In this document: piece by piece, positions 24,414 through 32,453 of the stretch
Layout: the number at the start of each line of letters is the position of its first letter
How positions within the stretch are numbered: position 1 is the first letter of the stretch
NCBI GenBank assembly: GCA_011391865.1
Contig: JAABPV010000044.1
Location: 1-64,000 of the forward strand
Origin: Desulfobulbaceae bacterium
GTDB taxonomy: Bacteria > Desulfobacterota > Desulfobulbia > Desulfobulbales > Desulfobulbaceae
DNA: 64,000 bases
Direction: 5' to 3'
Notes under the pieces: generated by a model
Databases searched by the model: none
Seen by the model: the letters and a program-made list of their open reading frames with translations, nothing else
Told to the model about the DNA's origin: nothing
Translations under genes and position numbers: made by a program

Positions 24414-27260
24414 ATGCAGCTTCACACTTTGAATTGGACATGGAAGAACCGCGCCAAAGATTTCTTTAGCATTAAAGAGCGTCGTTTCCCTGATGACCTC
24501 TGGACTTGCGAAGGCGCGGCGCGGGTTGCCGCCGAAAATCCATTCGCAGTCAGCGGCAGGGAGAAGGTGACTGTCCATCTCATCACGGCAGGAAAATATC
24601 GAGAAGGGCAGCTGTATATCTGGACTCCGGGCCGCGCGGGCCGCTTTGTCTCATCAAACAGGGAAGACGAGCATGGGCCTGTCTATGATGTTACGTTGAA
24701 AGCGTCGGAGCGCAACCTGTTCCTTTTCAAATTTCTGGACAAGCATGGCACGTTTGAGCCTGATTACGCCAACCGCCTCTGGGTTGCGCAGGACGGCGGG
24801 GAGATATGGGCGCACAGTCAGGCCGCAGCTGTCAGCATTGCCGCGCCTGTCAAGAAACCGCTGATCGTCCATGTCCTCCAAACAGGCGCCCAGGCGCCTC
24901 CGCATCTGCATCTGTGGCAGAACGATTCTGATTTCGTCACCACCATCGAGGAAAGCGAGCCGTGCCAAGACGGCTGGGCGCGGTTCAGGCATGATATATA
25001 CACCGGGCGCGAGTACTGCTTCATGCTGCGCAGCCCGGACCTGCCGGGCGAGTGGGAGAGCAAGGAGGCTGAACGGAACATCCTTTTAGATGCGGATGGC
25101 GGACATTGCACCTTTGCCGGCGACAGCGCCAGACGCAAACTGGGCAAGGAAGGTGTCTGGACATTGGAAGGAGATAACCAGCTGTTCGGCAGGCAGCCGT
25201 TTGCAGACAAAAAGATTTGCCTTGAGATTGCGGCCAGAGATTCCGGCTGCACGCTGGAAACGCCCTTATTCCTCGATGTCTGGATCAACAGAGCGCGCAC
25301 GCAACTGCACACAGGGCTGCTGGCCGACGCGGATGGGCACTATCGCTTCCAAACCTTCCCGGAAGTGATCACATCATTCTCGTTCCGCTCTGACAACGCC
25401 GCCGAGCAGATAGAAGGTCACTGCCTCAAGGCAGCGGATGATGCAAGCGAGATGCATTGCTACGTGGTGCTGGATCGCGCGGATGTTCTGCCAATGCAGC
25501 CTCCGGCTGATCTTTTCAGCAATCCGCCCTTCGACATCGAACGGCCTGGCATGTGGGTTGCCGACGGCCATCTCCGCTTTGCTCTGCACTGCCCCAAGGC
25601 CGCCTCGGTCGAAGTGGTGGGCGACTGGACTGGCTGGCAGGATTCGCCGCTGCCCATGCGCTCGACCCTCGACGGCACCTATTGGTGGGCGCAGGTGCCG
25701 GTCGCGGATGTCACTGCCGCACTTGGCGGCTCCTTTCATGGGGAACGCTACAAGTTCCGGCTCAATCAGGTGCGCTTGGTGCAGGATCCGGCTGCCGACT
25801 GGGTGGACAACTCAGATCTGAGCAGTGCCTCAAGGCTGGTGGATCATCAGGCGTTTGCTTGGCAGGCAGCTGATTGGCAGCGGCCCGGCTGGGAATCGCT
25901 CAACATCTACCAGCTCCATCCGTCGAGGTTCAGCAGCCGCGACGGGCAGCACGGTCTTGATGCTGTGACGCGCGAGATGACCGCCCCTGACGGCTATCTC
26001 CGCAAGGTTAAGGCGACAGCCGTGCTGCTGATGCCCACCTGCGAGTTTGCCGGAGACGACAGCTGGGGCTACAATCCTTCGTTCTTCTACTCAGTTGAGT
26101 CTGCCTATGGCGGCCCGGACGCGCTCAAGCGGCTGGTCGATGCCTGTCATCAGCAGGGCAAGGCGGTGCTGATGGATGTGATCTTCAACCATGCCTCAGC
26201 TTCGGACAACGTGCTGTGGAGTGTCGCGCCTGAGAGCTTCTTTGACGGCGACACGGACTGGGGGCCGATGATCAACTTCGACCATCCACAGGTGCTGCAC
26301 TTCTTTGAGCGCAACTTGACGCACTTCATGCGGAACTACAGGATTGACGGCTTCCGCTTCGATTTCACCCGTGTTGTCCGCTTCGGCGATCAGTGGATCG
26401 CCCATGTCAGGCAGCCTGGCTCCGGCGGCGGCTGGGGCTTCATGCAGCGGCTTCGCGAAGCGGTCCGCCAAGTTGACGGACGCTGCCTGATGATGGCCGA
26501 GAATTTGCCCAATGACTGGGATCTCAGCTATAACAGCGGCCCGATGGACACGCAATGGTGCGATGATTTCCATGACCGCATGGTGGATGCGTGCAGAGGC
26601 TGGGACATGATGAACCGCTTGGCGGATGCTGTGCGGATGACGCACACGGCCTGCACCCGCTGGCATGAGGCAACCAACTATGCCGAGAGTCACGACGAGG
26701 TGGGCAATGAGCCAAACCGCATCAGCTGTGTGGCTGGGCCTGGCCAAGGCCTGCGGCGGAGCAAGGTGGCGAGTGCCGCAACGCTCCTGAGCCGGGGCAT
26801 TCCGCTTTCCTTCATGGGCGCGGAAACGGGCGAGTGGCGGCAGTTTAACAAGGATGGCGAGCAAGTGCTTGATCTCAACCATTATGAACAGGACGGCGCA
26901 GCCTGTTGCTTGCGGAACTGGTGGAACCGGCTCTCCGAGATCCGCCGGGGCAATCCGCGTCTTGAGGGGCCTTCGCCGCTCCGGGTGAAATTCGCGCAGC
27001 AAGGGATGCTGGCCTTCACGCGCGGCGAGGCCAACGATCTGTTCATCCTCCTGAACTTCAGCGGCTGGTCCGGCTGGCGTTCGCTCGCGGAGCTTAATCT
27101 GCCCGATGGGGAGTACAAGGAACTGGTGAATTCAACCTGGGGAGACTACCGGGTTGAGTGGGAAGATGAACACTCCAACGGCGGCTGGGATGCTCACATG
27201 CACCGTGGCCACTGGCTGAATATCCCCGATTACGGAGTCGTGATGCTGGAGAAGCATTGA
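24414..27260 (+). CDS. GH13 family alpha-glucan enzyme (branching-enzyme-like)
   Basis: 948 residues, no signal peptide, so cytoplasmic. The first ~480 residues are several beta-sandwich modules; one at about 380-470 is a CBM48-like domain (FALHCPKAASVEVVGDWTGW). The catalytic barrel follows: DVIFNHA (region I), DGFRFDFTR with nucleophile Asp650, MMAEN with acid/base Glu696, and ESHDE with Asp761, so all three catalytic acids are present. A C-terminal beta domain closes it. The WGYNPSFFYSVESAYGG motif and CBM48 resemble glycogen branching enzymes and related GH13 hydrolases; the long extra N-terminal modules are unusual. Either branching or hydrolysis of stored glucan is possible. The ATG at 24414 has only a weak ribosome site. 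No glycogen genes are adjacent. Confidence 0.8.
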   Translation: MQLHTLNWTWKNRAKDFFSIKERRFPDDLWTCEGAARVAAENPFAVSGREKVTVHLITAGKYREGQLYIWTPGRAGRFVSSNREDEHGPVYDVTLKASERNLFLFKFLDKHGTFEPDYANRLWVAQDGGEIWAHSQAAAVSIAAPVKKPLIVHVLQTGAQAPPHLHLWQNDSDFVTTIEESEPCQDGWARFRHDIYTGREYCFMLRSPDLPGEWESKEAERNILLDADGGHCTFAGDSARRKLGKEGVWTLEGDNQLFGRQPFADKKICLEIAARDSGCTLETPLFLDVWINRARTQLHTGLLADADGHYRFQTFPEVITSFSFRSDNAAEQIEGHCLKAADDASEMHCYVVLDRADVLPMQPPADLFSNPPFDIERPGMWVADGHLRFALHCPKAASVEVVGDWTGWQDSPLPMRSTLDGTYWWAQVPVADVTAALGGSFHGERYKFRLNQVRLVQDPAADWVDNSDLSSASRLVDHQAFAWQAADWQRPGWESLNIYQLHPSRFSSRDGQHGLDAVTREMTAPDGYLRKVKATAVLLMPTCEFAGDDSWGYNPSFFYSVESAYGGPDALKRLVDACHQQGKAVLMDVIFNHASASDNVLWSVAPESFFDGDTDWGPMINFDHPQVLHFFERNLTHFMRNYRIDGFRFDFTRVVRFGDQWIAHVRQPGSGGGWGFMQRLREAVRQVDGRCLMMAENLPNDWDLSYNSGPMDTQWCDDFHDRMVDACRGWDMMNRLADAVRMTHTACTRWHEATNYAESHDEVGNEPNRISCVAGPGQGLRRSKVASAATLLSRGIPLSFMGAETGEWRQFNKDGEQVLDLNHYEQDGAACCLRNWWNRLSEIRRGNPRLEGPSPLRVKFAQQGMLAFTRGEANDLFILLNFSGWSGWRSLAELNLPDGEYKELVNSTWGDYRVEWEDEHSNGGWDAHMHRGHWLNIPDYGVVMLEKH

Positions 27261-27413
27261 GCGCAACGGCGCACGACGGTCGTCTTCACTAAGCTGGATG
27301 TCAGAAAGCTGACGCGGGGGCGGAAGCAGGGAAACAGCAGTTGTTGATTGACCTGCAATCAGGCCGACATCTCTGGCAGCATGGAGAAAAAGCCTTCCTG
27401 TTGCGGCAAGTGA

Positions 27414-28056
27414 TTATGAACTGGGCGCAGGTAGGGCGTAAGTCACTTCTTCCCCGTTGATTTTGACATAGCCGCGCTTCACCAAGGCATCCCAAACCGC
27501 ATCAATTTTAGTAGCAGGCAGCGTTATGCCGCATCTTGCATGAATAGTGCTTCGGAGTGCCTTGGGAGTACGCGGCTTTTTATCCTTCCGTTTAATGAGA
27601 TCATCCACTGCTAATTTGAGCAGCTCTTCAGGTGAAGCAGATGCTGCCGGTGCAGCCTTGCTTTCCTGTTGCGGTGGAGCTACCTTAAAGCATGGCATTT
27701 CTTCTATTGATACAGAGCGGGCGGCGAAAGTTTTCCGCCCCCGCAAATGTCGGATCAGGGGATCAAAGCCAGTATCCTTGGAGATGATGTGGAAAAAGCC
27801 AGCTGGGTGGGTCAGCCGCCGCCAGCGCGCCGAGGTAATAGGCGATATGGAAATCCAGCGCGTTGCTGCCGGAGGTTTCCAGAACTATGTATTCAGCCCG
27901 GCTGCCTAATCCCTGCATGGCTGTGACTAATTCTACCGGCAGCTTGGTGTTGTTTGGGCCAAGAAAGACCCTCACTTGGAATTCCCCGCCTTTGAGCAAC
28001 GCGAGCGACTGCACCTGCACATTTTCGTAGTCAATGAGAACGTAATTACTTTTCAT
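27414..28056 (-). pseudogene. PIN/NYN-like domain protein, split by one frameshift
   Basis: Two consecutive reading frames join into one protein of about 212 residues. The first (start 28056) reads MKSNYVLIDYENVQVQSLAL ... SNALDFHIAYYLGALAAAD, then runs out of frame near 27810-27820. In the next frame the expected continuation appears: PAGFFHIISKDTGFDPLIRH and then the Lys-rich tail KRKDKKPRTPKALRSTIHAR ending at 27414. FHIISKDTGFDPLI is the conserved end of this family's PIN-like nuclease domain (first acidic site in LIDYEN). A single-base change would restore it, so it may be a recent pseudogene, a sequencing error or a programmed shift. The start overlaps the miaB stop by 11 bases, so it is the second gene of the miaB operon. 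Confidence 0.8.
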
Positions 28057-29392
28057 GCGCCGTCAGCTCCCCCTTCAGCGAGTGCTGCCCCGCATGGTTG
28101 ATCGTCACCATGACCAGATCACCGGGCTGGAGATCATCTGGCCCGGCGAAATGGACGATGTGATTGCTGCCGGTGCGGCCCTGCACGCCTGATTCGCTCC
28201 TTCCTTCCACCATCACCTCGATGCTCCTGCCGAGGAAGTCCCGGTTGCGCTCCAAGCTGATTTCGTCCTGCCGCGCCTGAAAGCGTTCCAGCCGTTCGCT
28301 CTTGACCTGCTCGTCCACCTTGTCGGGAAAGGCGGCGGAGCGAGTATTGGGCCGGTCAGAGTATTTGAAAGAGAAGGAGCCGTGGAAGCGCACCGTCTCC
28401 AGCAGGCTCATGGTCTGCTCGAAATCAGCTTCAGTCTCGCCGGGAAAGCCGACGATCACATCGGTGCTCAGGGCGATGTCCGGGCAAAAGGAGCGCAGCT
28501 CATCCACTTTCTCTAAGTACAGCTCGCGGGTGTACTTGCGGTGCATCCGCTGCAGCACGGTGTTGGAGCCAGCCTGCACCGGCAGGTGGAAATGCGGACA
28601 GAGCTTAGGCAGATCGCGGAAGCAGCGCATCAGCTCCGTTGATAAATCCTGCGGGTTGGAGGTGGTGAAGCGCAGCCGCCGCAGGCCGGGCACTGCCGCC
28701 GTCATCTTCAGCAGCTCGGCGAAACTGACTGGCCGCTCCGCCACCGGATTGGTCGTGCCGTAAGAGTTGACGTTCTGGCCAAGCAGGGTGATCTCCCGCA
28801 CGCCACGGCTGACCAGCAGCTCCGCCTCCTCCAGTATGTCCGCGACCGGGCGGCTGATCTCGCGGCCCCGCGTGGTCGGCACGACGCAATAGGCGCAGTA
28901 GTTGTCGCAGCCCTGCATGATGGTGACGAACTTGCGGAATTCGGGCAGGGCAGGGGTGTTGCGCAGCAGCTTCTGGAAGGGCGGAATGACGAAAGCCTTG
29001 TCCAGACCGCAGGCGGTCTCGCGCTTACTCTCGCCGCGCTCCAGCCGCTGGAGCAGCTCCGGCAGCCGCCAGAGCTGCTGCGTGCCGATGACGATGTCCA
29101 CGTGCGGCATCCGCTCGAAGATGCGCTCGCCCTCCTGTTGGGCCACACAGCCAGCCACAGCGATACGCAGGCCGGGTCGCCGCCGCTTCTCCTGCCGCAG
29201 CGAGCCAAGCAGACTGAAGAACTTCTGCTCCGCCTTGGCCCGGATCGAGCAGGTGTTGAGGATGATCAGATCGGCCTGCTCTGCGTCCGCGCCTGCAATG
29301 TAGCCGCTTTGCGCCAAGAGCTGCTCCATGATCTCGGAGTCCCGCTCGTTCATCTGGCAGCCGAAGGTCTTGATGTGAAGATGTTTGGTCAT
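28046..29392 (-). CDS. miaB: tRNA-2-methylthio-N6-isopentenyladenosine synthase MiaB
   Basis: 448 residues from the ATG at 29392 (an in-frame ATG at 29467 would read through the terminator-like hairpin). Standard order of domains: UPF0004 methylthiotransferase part with KTFGCQMNERDSE, NTCSIR and AGCVAQ cysteines; radical SAM core with GCDNYCAYCVVP (CxxxCxxC); and a C-terminal TRAM domain (GRSIEVMVEGRSESG, FAGPDDLQPGDLV). It carries two 4Fe-4S clusters and adds the methylthio group to i6A37 in tRNAs reading UNN codons. The CVVPTTRGRE motif is diagnostic for MiaB. Confidence 0.95.
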   Translation of the reverse strand: MTKHLHIKTFGCQMNERDSEIMEQLLAQSGYIAGADAEQADLIILNTCSIRAKAEQKFFSLLGSLRQEKRRRPGLRIAVAGCVAQQEGERIFERMPHVDIVIGTQQLWRLPELLQRLERGESKRETACGLDKAFVIPPFQKLLRNTPALPEFRKFVTIMQGCDNYCAYCVVPTTRGREISRPVADILEEAELLVSRGVREITLLGQNVNSYGTTNPVAERPVSFAELLKMTAAVPGLRRLRFTTSNPQDLSTELMRCFRDLPKLCPHFHLPVQAGSNTVLQRMHRKYTRELYLEKVDELRSFCPDIALSTDVIVGFPGETEADFEQTMSLLETVRFHGSFSFKYSDRPNTRSAAFPDKVDEQVKSERLERFQARQDEISLERNRDFLGRSIEVMVEGRSESGVQGRTGSNHIVHFAGPDDLQPGDLVMVTINHAGQHSLKGELTAHEK

Positions 29393-29404
29393 GATGTCGT
29401 CGCC

Positions 29405-29434
29405 AAAAAAGAGGGCGGGCCAAGCAGCCCGCCC
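29405..29434 (-). terminator. Intrinsic terminator (attenuator candidate) in the miaB leader
   Basis: Reading the minus strand, a GGGCGGGC / GCCCGCCC stem with a 6-base loop is followed within two bases by TTTTTT, 13 bases before the miaB start codon. There is no minus-strand gene upstream within the divergent gap, so the only transcript it can stop is the miaB leader itself. Confidence 0.7.
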
Positions 29435-29467
29435 GCTTCGCATGAACAAGCTGTCCTTGTTCAGCAA

Positions 29468-29749
29468 TTTCGCTGCAACCTACCGCAGAACACCGCCGGG
29501 CGCAACTGTTTTCTGGCAAGGGCGCGCGCTGGAGCGGCGGATGCTGCGGCCTTGCCTGCCGCAGCATCCCGGAAGACAAGAAAAAACAGCGGCGGATCAG
29601 CTTGCGCAGCCGCTGCCGCACGTTGCCGCATGATTTTTTTTATTGCGTCGGCTATGATGAATGCGGACATCTTCAGCGCGGCCTTTTGACGGACAGCTGC
29701 CGCACGTCAGGCAATCCTTCATCTCTCTCTCTCGGACAAGGAACTTCCC
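29468..29749. other. Divergent intergenic region with strong hairpins
   Basis: Between miaB (minus) and the acyl-CoA synthetase (plus). It contains a perfect 12-bp stem GGATGCTGCGGC / GCCGCAGCATCC (29539-29550 and 29558-29569, 7-base loop), then a CAGCGGC / GCCGCTG stem at about 29587-29622 followed by a run of eight T at about 29636. The last could be a plus-strand terminator of a short transcript. No protein gene is visible; a small RNA is possible but not shown. Confidence 0.45.
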
Positions 29750-32440
29750 ATGAGTAAGCACTATCTCAGCACGCTGTTTGAACCGAAGTCTGTGGCCGTA
29801 TTTGGGGCCAGCGACCGTGAATGCGCGGTCGGCAACTTGGTGTTTAAGAACATGATTGAGGGCGGCTTTGCGGGTGAGGTCTATCCGATCAACCCGAAGC
29901 GCGACGAGGTGCAGGGCCGCAAAGCGTATCCTGACTTGAAGAGCATCGGCCAGCCGGTGGACTTGGCGGTGATCACCACGCCAGCAGCGACCGTGCCGGG
30001 CATCATCGAAGCCTGCGGCAACTACGGCATCCGCTCGGCAGTGATCATCTCGGCAGGCTTTCGCGAGGTGGGGCCGCAGGGCCTGAAGCTGGAGCAGGCG
30101 GTGCTGGAGACCGCCCGCCGTCACGGGCTACGCTTTGTTGGGCCGAACTGCCTTGGCATCATGCGGCCTGAGACCGGCCTCAACTGCACCTTCAACAAGG
30201 GCGGGGCCAATCCGGGCAACATCGCCTTGGTCTCGCAGTCGGGCGCACTCTGCACCGCCATCCTCGACTGGTCAGCAGCGAACAAGATCGGCTTCTCCAC
30301 CGTGGTCTCCACCGGCATATCCGCTGATATAGACTTCGGCGACGTGCTGGATTACCTAGTCAATGACCCGAAGACCAAGAGCATCCTCCTCTACATCGAG
30401 GGCATCCACAACGCGCTCTCCTTCATGAGCGGCCTGCGGGCAGCAGCACGCTTCAAGCCGGTCATCGTCCTCAAGGTGGGCCGCCACGCCACCGGTTCCA
30501 AGGCGGCCATGTCGCACACCGGTGCGCTGGTTGGGGCGGATGACGTGTTCGATAGCGCCCTGCGACGGGCGGGCGTGCTGCGCGGGATGCGCATCGCCAA
30601 CCTCTTCTCTGCCGCCTCCATCCTCACCTTCCCGATCAAGGCAGGCGGCGAGCGGCTGGCGATCATCACCAACGGCGGCGGCCCCGGCGTGATGGCCACA
30701 GACCGCGCCGCTGATCTCACCTTGCCCTTAGCCCAGCTCTCTCAGGAGACGCTGAAGAAGCTCAACGCAGTGCTGCCTGCAACGTGGTCAAAGAGCAATC
30801 CGGTCGATATCATCGGCGACGCGACCCCGGAACGCTACGCGCAAGCCGTGGCAGCCTGCGCGGAAGACCCCGGCGTGGATGGCTTGCTGGTTATCTTGAC
30901 TCCGCAGGCGATGACCGACCCGGCAGGCGTGGCCAAGGCACTGGTAGGCTTGGAGCGGAGCAAGGGCAAGCCGCTGCTGACCTGCTGGATGGGCGAAATT
31001 CAGGTGGCGGAAGGCCGCAGCATCCTCCGCGACGCGAATATTCCGACCTTCAACACCCCGGAAACGGCGGTGGACGCTTTTTCGTATTTGGTCAACCACA
31101 GCCGCAACCAGAAGCTGCTTTTGGAAACGCCTGCGCCGATGTCCTTGGATGAAGCGCCGGGTGTCGAGGGAGCGCGGCTGATCATTGAGAGCGCGCTGGC
31201 TGAAGGCCGCAAAGTCCTCAGCGAGGTGGAGTCGAAGGCCGTGCTGAAGGCCTTCCACATTCCCACCGCCCATGCGAGCATCGTCCGTTCGCCCAACGAG
31301 GCACTGGTGCAGGCGGAAAGCATCGGCTTCCCGGTGGCTTTGAAGATCAACTCGCCGGACATCACCCACAAGTCGGACGCGGGCGGCGTGCGGCTCGGCA
31401 TCAGCAACGCCCAGGCCGCCCGCAGTGCCTACAACGAGATGCTGGCCGCTGTGCGCAAAAACCGGCCAGAGGCGCGTATTGACGGCGTGACCATCCAGCC
31501 GATGCTTCGGCGGCCCAATGGCCGCGAGCTGCTGGTGGGTATCGTCACCGATCCGGTCTTTGGCCCGGTGATCACCTTTGGCGCGGGCGGCATAGCAGTC
31601 GAGGTGATGGGCGACCGGGCCGTGACCCTGCCGCCGCTCAACCACAAGCTGGTGCAGGACTTGATCGGCAGGACGAGGATATCCAAGCTGCTCGGTGCCT
31701 TCCGTCACATGCCGCCAACCAACATGGAGGCACTGGAGCAGGTGCTGCTGCGGGTTTCGGAGATTGCCTGTGAGCTGCCGCTGGTCAAGGAGCTGGACAT
31801 CAACCCGCTGATTGTTGATGAGAACGGGGCTATTGCTGTAGATGCCCGCATCGTGGTGGATTACCACGTGCAGACCTCTGACCGCTACAGCCACATGGCC
31901 ATTTATCCCTATCCGTCGCATCTCGTCACCAAGCGGCAGCTGCCGGACGGCACTGATCTGGTCATCCGGCCCATCCGCCCAGAGGATGTGGAGCTGGAGC
32001 AGACCTTTGTCCGCAACCTCTCTGAGCAGACCAAGTATTTCCGCTTCATGCAGGCGATGAACGAACTCAGCCCGCAGATGCTGGCCCGCTTCACCCAGAT
32101 TGACTACAACCGAGAAATGGCGCTCATCGCTGTGGTGCCTGAGAAGGAGGCTGATGAGGGCAAGGAGAAACAGATCGGCGTGGCCCGTTACAGCATCAAC
32201 CCAGACGGCAGAAGCTGCGAGTTCGCTATTGTCGTGGCTGACGAATGGCAGCGGCAAGGCATTGCCCACCTGCTCATGCAGCAGCTCATTGCTACGGCCC
32301 GCAACCAAGGCCTCCAGATCATGGAAGGCGATGTGCTATCCAACAACCACGACATGCTCACCCTTGCCGAGAAGCTGGGATTCAGCGTCAGCACCAGCGA
32401 TGAAGGCGGCGATGTTGCGCATGTGGTGTTGAGGATGTGA
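29750..32440 (+). CDS. ADP-forming acyl/acetyl-CoA synthetase fused to a GNAT domain
   Basis: 896 residues with an AAGGAAC site. Order: CoA-binding domain (EPKSVAVFGASDRE, 10-23), the succinyl-CoA-synthetase-like ligase domains with the phosphohistidine motif SHTGALVGADD (His256), an ATP-grasp domain (GFPVALKINSPDITHKSDAG, then KELDINPLIV) and a C-terminal GNAT acetyltransferase (DLVIRPIRPEDVE, EWQRQGIAHLLMQQ). The architecture equals the protein lysine acetyltransferases PatZ/Pka, but those usually lack the active His; it is retained here, so acetate + ATP formation from acetyl-CoA (or the reverse) is plausible together with acetyl transfer. Soluble and cytoplasmic. A PNP-STAND gene follows after 13 bases. 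Confidence 0.88.
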   Translation: MSKHYLSTLFEPKSVAVFGASDRECAVGNLVFKNMIEGGFAGEVYPINPKRDEVQGRKAYPDLKSIGQPVDLAVITTPAATVPGIIEACGNYGIRSAVIISAGFREVGPQGLKLEQAVLETARRHGLRFVGPNCLGIMRPETGLNCTFNKGGANPGNIALVSQSGALCTAILDWSAANKIGFSTVVSTGISADIDFGDVLDYLVNDPKTKSILLYIEGIHNALSFMSGLRAAARFKPVIVLKVGRHATGSKAAMSHTGALVGADDVFDSALRRAGVLRGMRIANLFSAASILTFPIKAGGERLAIITNGGGPGVMATDRAADLTLPLAQLSQETLKKLNAVLPATWSKSNPVDIIGDATPERYAQAVAACAEDPGVDGLLVILTPQAMTDPAGVAKALVGLERSKGKPLLTCWMGEIQVAEGRSILRDANIPTFNTPETAVDAFSYLVNHSRNQKLLLETPAPMSLDEAPGVEGARLIIESALAEGRKVLSEVESKAVLKAFHIPTAHASIVRSPNEALVQAESIGFPVALKINSPDITHKSDAGGVRLGISNAQAARSAYNEMLAAVRKNRPEARIDGVTIQPMLRRPNGRELLVGIVTDPVFGPVITFGAGGIAVEVMGDRAVTLPPLNHKLVQDLIGRTRISKLLGAFRHMPPTNMEALEQVLLRVSEIACELPLVKELDINPLIVDENGAIAVDARIVVDYHVQTSDRYSHMAIYPYPSHLVTKRQLPDGTDLVIRPIRPEDVELEQTFVRNLSEQTKYFRFMQAMNELSPQMLARFTQIDYNREMALIAVVPEKEADEGKEKQIGVARYSINPDGRSCEFAIVVADEWQRQGIAHLLMQQLIATARNQGLQIMEGDVLSNNHDMLTLAEKLGFSVSTSDEGGDVAHVVLRM

Positions 32441-32453
32441 GAGGTGCATTGAC

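Noticed and set aside
30788-32308. A 506-codon minus-strand open frame opposite the acyl-CoA synthetase
   Set aside because: Antisense shadow; the plus-strand gene has all domain and active-site motifs.
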